Shown: positions 48,388-58,105, counted from the stretch's first letter. The stretch is 64,000 nucleotides of DNA from Penicillium oxalicum (GCF_001723175.1 NC_064655.1:1984001-2048000), one strand, 5' to 3'. The notes: generated by a model not told the origin, from the sequence alone. Numbers and translations: made by a program.

Positions 48388-49701
48388 ATGGCACCTGCCT
48401 TGTCGGCATCTTTCTTTTCTCTGCCCCTGCCATCTTGGCTCCAGCCAACGAGTACTCGAGTCGCGCAATATGACCGCCGAAAACGCAAGAAGAGTAACGA
48501 CTGGACCGACGAGGAGGTTGATGGCGCATATACAACGGATGCCACTTCAGCGGGAGAATCTGCTGTTGCTGGACCAGCGCTAGTTTTGACACCGAATGAA
48601 TCACACCAATATCGGGTCGCTGGCCTCACTTTCGACCAAGAGTTGCCCGGAGGAAACTTCCCTCATGGGCCACCCAGGAATGAACAATCCCCAGGAGAGT
48701 CGAAGAAATTGCTGAGCCATCATCTGCGAAACCTGTCGACGCTGCGCGATCCCGTATATCCTCCTCAATCTGCAGCCCATCAAGGCACCATCCGGCTTCA
48801 GCATCTATCGGTTTTAACCGCTATTTTGCACAAGTGCCTCCTTCAAAGGGACTATGTTCGAGCTGGCCGAGCGTGGGGCTTGATTCTTCGAGAAGAGTTT
48901 CATGGCTTTTCAGTGGATGTTCGCAGTGAGGGCCGATGGGGGGTGGGAGCGGAGATTTTGTTGCGCCGGGGTCAACAAGAGATGTCGCAGCCAGCGTCAG
49001 ATGCTCGGGATGATGCATCTTCAACGAAGGAACGAGCGGTGCTCTCCTTCACACGGAAAGGCTTTGAGGAAGCTAAAGAATATTATGAGCGGTTAATTCT
49101 AAATCATCCTTATTCAAAAAGTGCTCCTCATGCCGTATCTGCGTTGACCTTCTATCCTGCAATGTTTGGATTGTGGATCTACGTGGTCCAAGAAGAGAGT
49201 CAGGTGGCGAGAAGGAATTTGGCCACTGAATCAGAAGACTCGTCGGATGAGCTGTCCGGCGATGACATGTCATCAGTTGACCTTGAACGTCGGCCTTCGA
49301 GCGTAAAAGCCACGCTCGTTGCCGATATACGAAAGCGGGAGCTCGAGGAAGCGCAAAGGATTGCAACGCGCATGGACATGCTTCTCGGGACTCCGCCATA
49401 TTCTGACTCTGCAGAATTGCTCGAGCTGCGGGGTATGGTGTCGCTCTGGATAGCCGATTTACTTGTCTCGTCTCTTGAGGCTTTGCCAGAGACTTCACAC
49501 CATGACGATTCAGAAATGATGCTCACAGACCATCTGCCGACCGACCTCGGAGCACGTCGTAGATATCGACTTGCTTTGGAGCGCAAGGAAAAGGAGAGGA
49601 GAAAAGCAGACGCCTTTTTGGAAAAATCCCAGAAGCGTGCACGAGGAGTGGCGTATAATTTGGAACATTTGCATCTCGAGGAAGATTTGCATTCTGATTA
49701 A
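48388..49701 (+). CDS. rrn11: RNA polymerase I initiation factor Rrn11-like
   Basis: A single-exon 437-residue protein. The N-terminus MAPALSASFFSLPLPSWLQP followed by RVAQYDRRKRKK, and the segment RLQHLSVLTAILHKCLLQRD, VRAGRAWGLILREE, VRSEGRWGVGAEILLRR and FYPAMFGLWIYVVQEES, match my knowledge of fungal Rrn11, a TPR-like subunit of the core factor (Rrn6-Rrn7-Rrn11) that recruits Pol I to the rDNA promoter. The C-terminus is charged (LERKEKERRKADAFLEKSQK). The frame is open upstream to 48244 but runs through a C19 tract, so ATG 48388 is preferred. Assignment rests on motif recall; a profile search would settle it. Confidence 0.78.
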   Translation: MAPALSASFFSLPLPSWLQPTSTRVAQYDRRKRKKSNDWTDEEVDGAYTTDATSAGESAVAGPALVLTPNESHQYRVAGLTFDQELPGGNFPHGPPRNEQSPGESKKLLSHHLRNLSTLRDPVYPPQSAAHQGTIRLQHLSVLTAILHKCLLQRDYVRAGRAWGLILREEFHGFSVDVRSEGRWGVGAEILLRRGQQEMSQPASDARDDASSTKERAVLSFTRKGFEEAKEYYERLILNHPYSKSAPHAVSALTFYPAMFGLWIYVVQEESQVARRNLATESEDSSDELSGDDMSSVDLERRPSSVKATLVADIRKRELEEAQRIATRMDMLLGTPPYSDSAELLELRGMVSLWIADLLVSSLEALPETSHHDDSEMMLTDHLPTDLGARRRYRLALERKEKERRKADAFLEKSQKRARGVAYNLEHLHLEEDLHSD

Positions 49702-50219
49702 TGACTTGATGATCGAGATATCCAGCTATGCTTGAGCATACTTCAGAGAAAGTCTAGTCTCTGAACATGTACCGTCCCAAATCACGAGCACTTATATACC
49801 CGGGTTTGATTCATCCTGATGTATTATACAAAATCTTCTCATCCTCGTTGTACATTGTAAATTAGGTTCTAGCACCATTCTAGGCATAGCTTTATGAACT
49901 CTAGCAGCCGCAAACCGCCAGACTGTCCAGCTCATAGTGGACCCACAGCCTCATTCGCATCTAGTGTGCATAGCGACTCCAATTCTGTCTCGACAAGGAA
50001 ATCACTTCTCTTATTTAGACCGTTCTTATCACTTTTGCTGCTTTGTCTTGCGTTGAAGCACAAGCGAACGCACGAATGAGAGCTTCACGTGACTACGTGA
50101 CCTTCTCGCGTCGGGCCTCGGATCCAACACGAAAGTTCCTGTCAACTTGACGACCATATTCCTGGTGAAAGTCTGATCGCCAAGGATCACCTCTGGGCGG
50201 ATTTGATTATTTGCCTGGT
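49702..50219 (+). other. intergenic, rrn11 to ECM11-domain gene
   Basis: A 518-nt tandem intergenic region with rrn11 3' UTR and the next promoter. Nothing else is seen. Confidence 0.6.
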
Positions 50220-51908
50220 ATGGGGGTTGGTGACTTTGTCCACTCCAGGGAAGCTGGCCAGCCTCGTACGGTGGGCACTTTGCCCCCGTCTCAACGCCAA
50301 CTGCGGGCTGAACAGGCGAAAGTGGAGGTACCCAAAGACTACTTCAATGAACCTACAGCGAATGGAAACGGTTTCGGACGGGGCTTCCAGGCTTCTCCAG
50401 TGCCTTCGGACTTTTCTCGTGATCTCACAACGAAAGGACCTCCCCCTGATTCCAGGGGAGGTCGCCGGGACGCGTTCGATACTGATGTTGAGGCAATCGA
50501 CGATTCAACGATTGCCGAAACCAGTGTGTTTGAGCACGATGATCGTCACTCGCAAGCTGCGTTAGCAAACAATATTGATGTGGGCAGCACATCACCACGG
50601 CCTTCATATCTGCCACGGCCGACGCACCGTCAAGGCAGGTCGTCTTTCTTTGGGGGCCTAGGCGACAAGGTCATGAAAAAGGCTGGCTTTGACACCACTG
50701 ACGACGGTGAAGACACAGCCAGTCAACTGACTTCATCGATCGGAGGCGACGATGAGATGACGGAGGTGATCGAAGAGCAACCGAGTCCAGCGCCGCCCCA
50801 GGAACCAATACCGGCCCATGAATCGAGAGATTCAAAGGGATGGTACTTGTCTCAGAAGAACCGCTCGGTAGAAGAGCCCCTGAGCAAGCGCCTGGAGCAG
50901 TTCTGGTCTGCAAGTAAGAGACCAGCGCAAGTGTCGAGCCCCGTTGAGCCTGAAGCTCGTCAGACGATGCAGGCAAATCACGTTGCTGATGCTCAGCCTC
51001 GCAAGCTGGGCCACTTGCTCCCACCTCCCGGTGCGAGAAAGATCACTCTTCCGCACAATATCTCAGGAACTCCGAGAACACGATTCAGTCCTCCAAAGCC
51101 TTCGCTTTTGGAACAGCTTGATATTTCGCCCACTCGACGCAACTCGGAACGTCATGACTCCGAACCACCGCCTCAAGCTGGGCGCATGACGAGCATGGCA
51201 TCCACATTCCGCACGCTAGATCCAAGTGAAAACGATATCCATCACCAACCTGGAGAAGACGAGACGATTCGCATTGATAGCAGACGACACAGTCCACATT
51301 CAGCTCATGACTTTGAATTGACCAATCTTTCAGACTTGGTCAATTCCGACTTGGATCGAGAAGATGAGGAAATGACCCATATTCCATATCTGAATCACCA
51401 CACCTCCACCAGTCGTGGTCGCCGAAACACGGTCATCAAAACGAAGAAACGTCAACTTGAGGCAGATTATCCCCCGCAGATCCTATACCAAAAATCCTTC
51501 TCCGACCTCCAAGCTGAACCGTTCGATAAAGCTCCCACCCCCATACCCTCCCCTCCCGCCAAATCACCTTCACTTCCTGCCGGTGCGGGCTCTCTCTCAA
51601 ACGGTCATTCGCCGGACGAGGCACTGTTCCAGCTACTTCGACTCACCGATCAAGAGCGCCAGGCATACCTGAACCAGCTCTCAGTCGACGAATGGGAGGA
51701 TTGTGGGGACCAGCTCATTGACCGGTTCAGCCACCTTCTCATCGAGATGAGAAAGCTTCGTCGCGCGCGGCGACAAACAGCTGCAGTTTTTGAAGCGGAG
51801 ATCAGGCGCCGCCATGACCTTGTCGAGGCGCAAGATTCGGAGCTATCGAGCAAATTGAATGAAATGAGGACTGGAGGCGCCGAAGTCTTACGGGGTCGAG
51901 GCACCTGA
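50220..51908 (+). CDS. Ecm11-domain protein
   Basis: A single-exon 562-residue protein. Most is disordered and Ser/Pro/Asp-rich. The C-terminal 130 residues fit the Ecm11 C-terminal domain: DYPPQILYQKSFSDLQAEPF, then DEALFQLLRLTDQERQAYLN, DEWEDCGDQLIDRFSHLLIE and a basic helical end (MRKLRRARRQTAAVFEAEIR). In yeast Ecm11 is a SUMO-modified component of the synaptonemal complex central element needed in meiosis. Filamentous fungal members of this domain family are poorly characterised, and Aspergillus lacks a classical synaptonemal complex, so the role here is uncertain. The frame opens at TTG 50211; the first ATG is 50220. Confidence 0.75.
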   Translation: MGVGDFVHSREAGQPRTVGTLPPSQRQLRAEQAKVEVPKDYFNEPTANGNGFGRGFQASPVPSDFSRDLTTKGPPPDSRGGRRDAFDTDVEAIDDSTIAETSVFEHDDRHSQAALANNIDVGSTSPRPSYLPRPTHRQGRSSFFGGLGDKVMKKAGFDTTDDGEDTASQLTSSIGGDDEMTEVIEEQPSPAPPQEPIPAHESRDSKGWYLSQKNRSVEEPLSKRLEQFWSASKRPAQVSSPVEPEARQTMQANHVADAQPRKLGHLLPPPGARKITLPHNISGTPRTRFSPPKPSLLEQLDISPTRRNSERHDSEPPPQAGRMTSMASTFRTLDPSENDIHHQPGEDETIRIDSRRHSPHSAHDFELTNLSDLVNSDLDREDEEMTHIPYLNHHTSTSRGRRNTVIKTKKRQLEADYPPQILYQKSFSDLQAEPFDKAPTPIPSPPAKSPSLPAGAGSLSNGHSPDEALFQLLRLTDQERQAYLNQLSVDEWEDCGDQLIDRFSHLLIEMRKLRRARRQTAAVFEAEIRRRHDLVEAQDSELSSKLNEMRTGGAEVLRGRGT

Positions 51909-52380
51909 ATTCCAGATATTCGATACCAATTGGGCTAGTGTACGCAATTGGCTTGCGTTTTTACGCCGGTTGTTCTGGTTTTACATCATTGATACATTGC
52001 CCTCTGCTCTTATTCTCGTCTTTCTCCTGGCGCGGGGATGCCTGCTTCTTATAATACCCTTTTTGCTGGCCTATAAGTTTTCGAGGGTGGGGGGGGAGAT
52101 AACCAATCCGGCTTTCGATTTCTAGGGAAATACTTAATTCAAGGACAAGGGGGAAACCCTGATCAGATTGGATGGTATGACTTTCTCGATATTTATGATA
52201 TGTACAACTCAACGAGTTATGATGCATCACTAAGCCCGAATTTAATGAATCATGACAATTGCCCTAATTTGAAAGCCAGACCAAACCCCCAAACAAGTCG
52301 CTCAGCGCCAGATATAGCATACAAGATAGAGATTCCAACCACAGTCTAGTGTACAAGTACGTCGCTCAGCGAGTCATCTT
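51909..52380. other. convergent 3' region
   Basis: A 472-nt stretch between the Ecm11-domain gene and the VPS9 gene stops, holding both 3' UTRs. Confidence 0.6.
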
Positions 52381-54557
52381 TCAGCGAGATCCCTCGTTCA
52401 ATCGGGCAAGAGCCGAAGCCAGCCTTTTGTAGTCTTCAAGCAAAATGGCCACATCCCCGAGACGAAGGTCTCGAGCGTCCTTGATGTCAATCAATCGTTG
52501 GATGGGCGGATCGATATGGATCGATAAAGGCATGACGGTTGGGCTGGCAGTTTTATCTGTAGAGGCAGGCGAGATCCTCAAGCGGTCCATCGCGGCAGGA
52601 GACAGCGCACGAGGACCGGGGGTCTCGGGTGTAGCTCGGCCAAAGTTTTTGATCATACCGGGGATATGGTTGAGAGGATTGAGCGTGTTGCCGAAATTTC
52701 GCACCGAATCGAGAGGATGGGAACTCGAGGCTGACACTGGCGTTTGAGCCTGCTCTTCTCGAACGGATGCAACACCGGGTTTCCTGCCGCTGCCCTGTGT
52801 TCTTGCGCTGTCGGCACTCCGTTCACGGGGCGTCCTACCCCCACTTGTCAGACCTGTGCTACGCGGATCATTGCGGGTAGTATCCTCCTTTGACAGTGCG
52901 TTGAGTGACTCGATCTCGTCCGGCGTGAGATTGGGATTGGCAGGCGGATTCTCAACCAGACGGCGAGCTTCAGCAAGAGTCTTGGGGAGGAGTGACTCGG
53001 CACCATTGGCGTTGGGCCCTGACGCGGTCTGCATTTCCTTCAGTCGGCCAAAGAGGAAATTGAAGCTATTATCTAAAGTCGCGCCGATATTCTTGAGGCT
53101 CTGGTCGGCGGTGTTACGGACTGCATCGTTCGCTGCCTCGAAGACTCGAGCGGGCGGTTGGAAAAGGTTGCTCAAGCGGCGTTGTTGAGGGGCAAGAGGG
53201 GGGCGAGGGCGAGGGAGAGTAGAAGAGACCGGCTCTTTGTACTCGGGCTTGGCCATCTCGGAAACTGCAGAAACTGGCGTCACCAACGACGTTGTGCGTT
53301 CAGGTTTCGGTCGGAACGGATCGACTCGATCTGATGACGGGGTAGGGCCTTCACTAGGGGATTTGACGGGTCCTTCCTGCATTTCATCTGCACGAAGGCT
53401 AGACAGTTCAACATTTTCCAAGAAGCTGATAGCGGCTTCTAGGTTGGTCAGACAATAGGCCGTCTCGCCGTCAATCTTGGTCGACGAGCGGAATCGCTGC
53501 ATGAAGAGCAGATTGCTCACAATGTCGATACCCTCGGGTGGGCAGGTGATCAAACAGTAGATCAATGTCGGCAGAATCTCATCTGCTGACGAGGAGGATG
53601 GAAGTAAATTTGTCAGAGCATCGACGATTGCTTTGTGAGCGGCGGCCAGTTGCTGAAGCTTCCCCAGAGGATACTTTGGTTCGTTCATCTTCGCAAGGTG
53701 GTCTCGGGCCTGGGCCAGGAAATCATTGGCCTCTTGTCTTTTCGCTTCCTCAATTGAATTCATATCGATTTCTACACCCAGATCCTTCAGATCAATTCCG
53801 ACGAGCAGCAATGCTGCCGTTTTCGAGCGCAATTTCTCATCCCGTTCATCATCAAGGGTTGTCCTGTGCCTCCAGATCTTGTCGTACACCTGCTCACACA
53901 CCCGCCGCTCTGCAGCCTCCTCCAGCGCTGCGCGTTTGTATTCAAGGGCTTTGCGTGCCTTTCGCCTCTGGGCGACTTCTTCCGCGGTAAGTAATTGACG
54001 GCCACTATTCCCTTGCCCGAAGTCATCTTGGGAGCGTTTGCTTGTAAGCACCGACAGCGCACTCCCTCGTGGTTTAATCTGCGGTCGGGGCTGTGAATCA
54101 CGGTTGATGCGAGAGGCCAGTGTTGAGATGTGGGTGGCAATATGGGATTCTGCGCGGCTGTAGAAGACTTGGAACATGGAGGAAATCTTGTCGATCGTTG
54201 GAGGTGAGTTATGCACTTTTGCACTGAGAGAGTTGACAAATCTAAAACCGACCATCAGCATGGACCCCTCGCACTCAGGGCAGGCATTTCAGTGACCAAC
54301 CGATCTGTCAAGCTCACGAGCTCAATTGGAAGCTCTTCCGAGGGATCCTGCACACTGCGTGACAGAACGAACCCCTCCTCACCTTGCCCATCTCCTCCAT
54401 TCTCGGTCTCGGCCGAGCCTCGTCTCTCGAATACGTCAGGACCAGCCTCTTGCCTTCCCTCGCCCGGCGTCGACAATGCCTGCAGCTGCTCGCCAGGTGA
54501 TACCTGCCCAGCGATCGACCTGTCTGACGAGAGAGACTGCGTATCCGGGTTTCCCAT
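52381..54557 (-). CDS. VPS9-domain Rab5-type guanine nucleotide exchange factor
   Basis: A 705-residue protein from exons 54557-54301 and 54241-52381 (59-nt intron, GTTGGT/TTAG, phase 2). The first 85 residues are acidic and disordered. Helical sequence leads to the VPS9 domain at about residues 210-370: EPKYPLGKLQQLAAAHKAIV, SADEILPTLIYCLITCPPEG, DIVSNLLFMQRFRS and GETAYCLTNLEAAISFLEN. The conserved Asp/Pro of the DEILP segment and the YCLTNLEAA signature are present. Such proteins activate Vps21/Rab5 GTPases in endosome and vacuole transport. There is no CUE domain, so it is closer in layout to yeast Muk1 than to Vps9. The C-terminal half is Pro/Ser/Thr-rich and ends with a helix (AILLEDYKRLASALARL). 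Confidence 0.88.
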
Positions 54558-55030
54558 GGTGATGAGCGAGCGGGTCGGACGTGGAAGAGTCGAGCCGGAG
54601 CTGCCAACGGCGGGGCCAGATAAGCTTCAAGGTCTTGGGGCCGTCTGCCCTACAGGGGCACTAGATGTAATGTTCTCCGCACCCTTCAGCTGATAGGCTC
54701 GAGCTGAGCAACGTCCGATATACCCAATTTTGCGAATTTGGGGAAATGAACCTTGGATGTGAGGATCTTCGAGCTGAGAGCGTATTATTCCTTTTCTCGG
54801 CTTGTCGGGCATGAGTTCTGGGAGCTGTTGCATTTTCAATGATGGCAATCGAACTTATGGATCGCGTCACGTTGGCGCGTCAGGAGGTGAGTATCACGTG
54901 CCACCGAGCTTCGCCAGGTCGCCTGAGCCAAAGCCTCCAGCTCTTAGCCGCATAATGCATCATGTCTGATGTCGACGACTCTCGTCCGCGGTCGGACCAG
55001 GCTCCGCTGTACGATTGGTGCTAAAGAAGC
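54558..55030. other. upstream region of VPS9 gene
   Basis: A 473-nt region between the VPS9 start and the tRNA-Asp terminator. No further element recognised. Confidence 0.5.
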
Positions 55031-55036
55031 AAAAAA
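55031..55036 (-). terminator. Pol III terminator of tRNA-Asp
   Basis: A T6 run on the minus strand (A6 on plus), 25 nt after the tRNA 3' end. Confidence 0.7.
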
Positions 55037-55061
55037 CAAACAGCGATAGTGCAAAGAGAAA

Positions 55062-55147
55062 CTCTCCCTCGGGGAATCGAACCCCGGTCTCCCGCGCTTA
55101 TCGGTGTTAATGACAAGCGGAAATCATGACCACTAGACCAAGGAAGA
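55062..55147 (-). tRNA. tRNA-Asp(GUC) with 14-nt intron
   Basis: An 86-nt gene, 72 nt when spliced. Acceptor arms TCTTCCT/AGGGAGA pair with one wobble, discriminator G. The D arm has GGTCTAGTGGTCATGAT. The anticodon stem TCCGC/GCGGG forms only after removing 55110-55097 (TTAACACCGATAAG), which sits after position 37 and leaves the loop TTGTCAC with anticodon GTC. The T arm CGGGG-TTCGATT-CCCCG is perfect. The spliced sequence is a standard eukaryotic tRNA-Asp. Confidence 0.95.
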
Positions 55148-57175
55148 TGCGATGGTCGAGTTACTGCTCGACCACTTGGTGCTGGTTGATATTATTCAAG
55201 GTCCTATTTGGAATTATAAAGGCTGTCAATTAACTTCCGTGTCCATGAATCCGGCCTGCTTGCAGAGCGGCTAATGTATGAACCACAGCCAGCTTGGTTG
55301 TTCGAATCAGGCTTTGTTTTGAATGGGAGGGCCTGGATGAAACCCGAGGCTATATATTCATAGTCCGATTGGTACTGCCTGTTGTTCATGAACGAAAGGT
55401 GGACAGAAGCAGACATTGGCGACCTGCCAATGTCCTTATAGTAGCATAGTGATCTTAGACTGGATTTTGGCCTGATCTGTAGTTTCCAAACGGTGCCTGC
55501 CCGATAGGTGAGGACCCTCCCTTGCGATTTTGTCACCAATTGGAACCTATTCCTAGAACAGGTAGGTAGGAATGAAGTTCCGCTCGTTACGAATGCTATG
55601 CTCGTGGACATTAAATTCTTAGGTAGGTGTGGTATGGAACGAAGGGTTCCATGTGCTGATGGATGGATTATATATGTGTCCACTGCGCAGTACCGTTCCA
55701 AGTTCCGGATCGGATTCAGAGCCCGCGAGTGGACGTCCACATACGCCTCACACCCACCATATAACGAGGATCATGTCAGAGTTACTATCATGCCCGACTC
55801 ACGAACACCCTCGGAGTTACTGGCCGAGATAGGCATGATTGGATTGCTTCCAAGTCTGTATCTACAGGAGAAGCCCACGCCCTCCGGGCTGATCCTCCTC
55901 CAAAAATGAGACAAGAGTTGTAGTAATTGAGCACAGCCGAGAAACACCACTTCCGGGCACAGACACAGGCAAGGACCGCGAAAGGTTCAATAAGGACGCT
56001 TCGTGTATAAGGCTCATCCACCAAAGTCGGTCACTCTTCCAATGACGAGGCAGATCAATATGTGAGAAGAGGTAAAGTTAATCCTTCCCCGAGGTCGTTC
56101 CCGATCGAAGATTACAACAAGAGCAGACTCAGTACTCTGCTTCGCATTGCCTTGATTGTCTGGCCCACCAATGATCCCTACCATCGGACAAACACCAGCA
56201 CTGGCAGCGACCCCCCTTGAGAATGCCGTGAGATTTGTGCGCTACCCAGAGATGAAGCACTTAATTCAAGGAGTCGAGCCACGGTCAGACAAGAGACACA
56301 AAGGGCAAATAACGAGCACGTGCGATGCTCACATCTAGTGATGCATGTTCAGGAAAGCCGAACCAAGCCAGCTCAGTCCAACGCCACTCAAAGCAGGAAT
56401 GCCATGAAACAACCCCTCCCTAGAGCCAAGCCAATGAAAAGAGATCGGAAAATTCCATGAGCTGACGAGACATGCCGTGGGCTTTCTTGCTCCCTTCTAT
56501 CAACCTGTCAGCAGCACCTTCAGCTAGGAGACGGATTAACTCAGCGACATGCTGTACTCACCATGGGCGAGAAAACTCCCTCAATCAGCAGCAACCCAAC
56601 ATATTGCGATTCTCATGGAAAGGGTAGCCGACGCTCACTAGATTGCGGCGTGGGGAACTTGCTGAAACTGCCAGAAAGCTACATCTTGGTTAGAGAAAAG
56701 TTATTTCTTGGTAGAGCCAGGGTTCAGTTACTGAGTACATCAGAGAAAAGTTACCGACCGCACAGTCCTCACCCCCAAGAAATGCAACGCGAAGAATCCA
56801 AAAAAAATTTGATTCAAGAAAGGCTTGGGCCCTGTCAATGCCTGTTTTATCTACCAAGAATATTCAACCTACTATGCCCTGGCAGTGGAAGGCGGCCATC
56901 AAATGCACAGCAATTTCCAAACCCTAAATTTGATCGTATGGGGCCAAAATTGAGTTGAACATCAGTTGTGGGCTCATGTCATCCAGCGGAAACTGGGTGG
57001 CTCGAATGCATGCATTGTACGCTGAAAGCAAAGGCGCATATACAAGTGCTCTGAGCGTACATGTCGTCCCGCGATTAACACGCCACTACTGGTGACCTCA
57101 AACTGGTAGTCGACCACCACAAAAAAACAATGACACAGTTTCTGCGTCTATCACGATCGAGAGTCAAAGTGGAGA
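55148..57175. other. intergenic region downstream of the modular transcript
   Basis: No gene supported. The only ATG-initiated frame above 120 codons (56563-56958, plus) has no domain and uneven composition. The frame 55204-55740 on the minus strand starts with GTG. The region probably contains the 3' part of the minus-strand modular transcript described below. Confidence 0.5.
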
Positions 57176-57296
57176 CTGTCCGTGCACAAGATTCGTACAA
57201 GGATCCCTACATCAACAGCTTGTGAAATCAAGCTGGTAAGAGGACCCATGACCCTTTCCGACAAGGCAGGCGACTGACGCATCTAGAGCATCTTAC
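57176..57296 (-). repeat. diverged intron-like repeat copy 5
   Basis: Begins GTAAGATGCTC, keeps GTCGGAAAGGG, TCTTACCA (partner of the donor; 57241-57236) and GTTGATGTAGGG. The acceptor is either TAG at 57207 or CAG at 57176; the second gives a normal branch-to-acceptor distance. Confidence 0.65.
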
Positions 57297-57361
57297 CAAG
57301 GTATATGCCGGATGGATTGAGAAAAAATCTGCGCTACTGAGGCTTGCATCGATCGAAATAC

Positions 57362-57448
57362 CTGTGTAGGGACCGAATTCACGTCAGTAATGTGTATGCG
57401 AAACATCCGACCAGGCCAACTGCTAAGATGCCCACGTAATCGTCCTAC
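57362..57448 (-). repeat. diverged intron-like repeat copy 4 (87 nt)
   Basis: Begins GTAGGACG, keeps GGTCGGA, ATTACTGACG and GGTCCCTACACAG. It lacks about 18 nt relative to copies 1-3 and has lost the left arm of the hairpin. Confidence 0.7.
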
Positions 57449-57514
57449 CTGAATGATGTACTGCGAGGCGTGGGCATTATGAATGGCAGATGACGCCTGG
57501 ATTGATGGGAGAAT

Positions 57515-57619
57515 CTGCGTAGGACCAACGACCCTACGTCAGCAATATGTTGAATAAAGATGGCAAGGAAGCCTGTAATCCCTTCCGACCTCCAGCCACT
57601 GGGCATCAGGACACCTTAC
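57515..57619 (-). repeat. intron-like repeat copy 3 (105 nt)
   Basis: Same length as copy 1 and nearly identical to it. The donor is GTAAGG and the internal partner CCTTGC (57568-57563), a compensating change against copy 1. The branch-to-acceptor hairpin is conserved. Confidence 0.85.
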
Positions 57620-57675
57620 CTGACTATCATGCTTGAGGATTGTACCAGGCAGTTGAGTTGATGGATTGAAACGAC

Positions 57676-57784
57676 CTGCGTAGGACCAACGACCCTACGT
57701 CAGCAATATGTTGAATAATGATGGCAAGATACGTGGATTCAACCCTTCCAACCTCCAGCCATAAGGGGAATCTCGTTGTCTTAC
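57676..57784 (-). repeat. intron-like repeat copy 2 (109 nt)
   Basis: Begins GTAAGACAACG and ends CCTACGCAG. The 3' half is nearly identical to copies 1 and 3; the 5' third differs more. The internal TCTTGC (57729-57724) pairs with the donor through one G-U. The branch-to-acceptor hairpin is conserved. Confidence 0.85.
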
Positions 57785-57849
57785 CTGAAGAGACCGAAGC
57801 AGCACTTGATTCTCGATCATCATGATACTATGCTCGAACCTATCGAGGC

Positions 57850-57954
57850 CTGCGTAGGACCGGCGACCCTACGTCAGCAATATGTTGAATAAGGATGGTA
57901 AGACAACCTGGAATCCCTTCCGACCTCCAACCACTGGGCATCAGGACATCTTAC
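57850..57954 (-). repeat. intron-like repeat copy 1 (105 nt)
   Basis: Begins GTAAGATGTCC, contains GGTCGGAAGGG, TCTTAC, TTATTCAACATATTGCTGACG and ends CCTACGCAG. The internal TCTTAC (57903-57898) is the exact complement of the donor GTAAGA. A CGTAGG/CCTACG hairpin lies between branch site and acceptor. Confidence 0.85.
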
Positions 57955-58024
57955 CCTCAGCAAAACATAAGCGAAGAAGGAATCGTGACGTGTTTTGTTG
58001 TGTGAAGGTAACACTTGCATGAGA

Positions 58025-58083
58025 TAAGACAAGGTGTAAGAGATGGATGGAAGTGGATGATGGATGAAGTGGATGATGGAAGT
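58025..58083 (-). repeat. short tandem repeat in leader
   Basis: Imperfect tandem copies of a CATCCACTTC/CATCCATC-type unit on the minus strand (GATGGATG/AAGTG words on plus), placed between the TATA box and exon A's first ATG at 58020. Confidence 0.75.
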
Positions 58084-58105
58084 CCAGCAGTGGGCAGGAT
58101 GAGGG

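Larger units (their letters stand above)
57176..58085 (-). ncRNA. candidate multi-exon transcript built from repeated intron-exon modules
   Basis: The minus strand shows, behind a TATA box, an exon A (about 58085 to 57955), then alternating intron-like and exon-like segments: intron 1 57954-57850, exon B 57849-57785, intron 2 57784-57676, exon C 57675-57620, intron 3 57619-57515, exon D 57514-57449, intron 4 57448-57362, exon E 57361-57297, intron 5 57296 to 57176 or 57207. Each intron has a GTAAG or GTAGG donor, a CTGAC-like branch site and an AG acceptor. Exon segments C, D and E share a CAATCCA word. The first ATG in exon A leads to a stop in exon B, so a coding role is doubtful; however exons B-E joined give one open frame of about 62 codons from ATG ATG in exon B to TAG in exon E. 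No homologous family was recognised. Transcription and splicing are inferred only from sequence signals. Confidence 0.55.

Noticed and set aside
55204..55740. 178-codon minus-strand open frame beside tRNA-Asp
   Set aside because: Begins at GTG; composition and lack of domains suggest chance.
56563..56958. 131-codon plus-strand open frame with ATG
   Set aside because: No domain, uneven composition and no clear promoter. It remains possible as a lineage-specific gene but is not supported.
57515..57954. CRISPR-like or box C/D snoRNA array
   Set aside because: Units are about 160-175 nt with splice signals, not short repeats with uniform spacers. A TGATG word resembles box C in copies 1 and 3 and CTGA resembles box D, but copy 2 lacks the box C word and CTGA coincides with the branch site.
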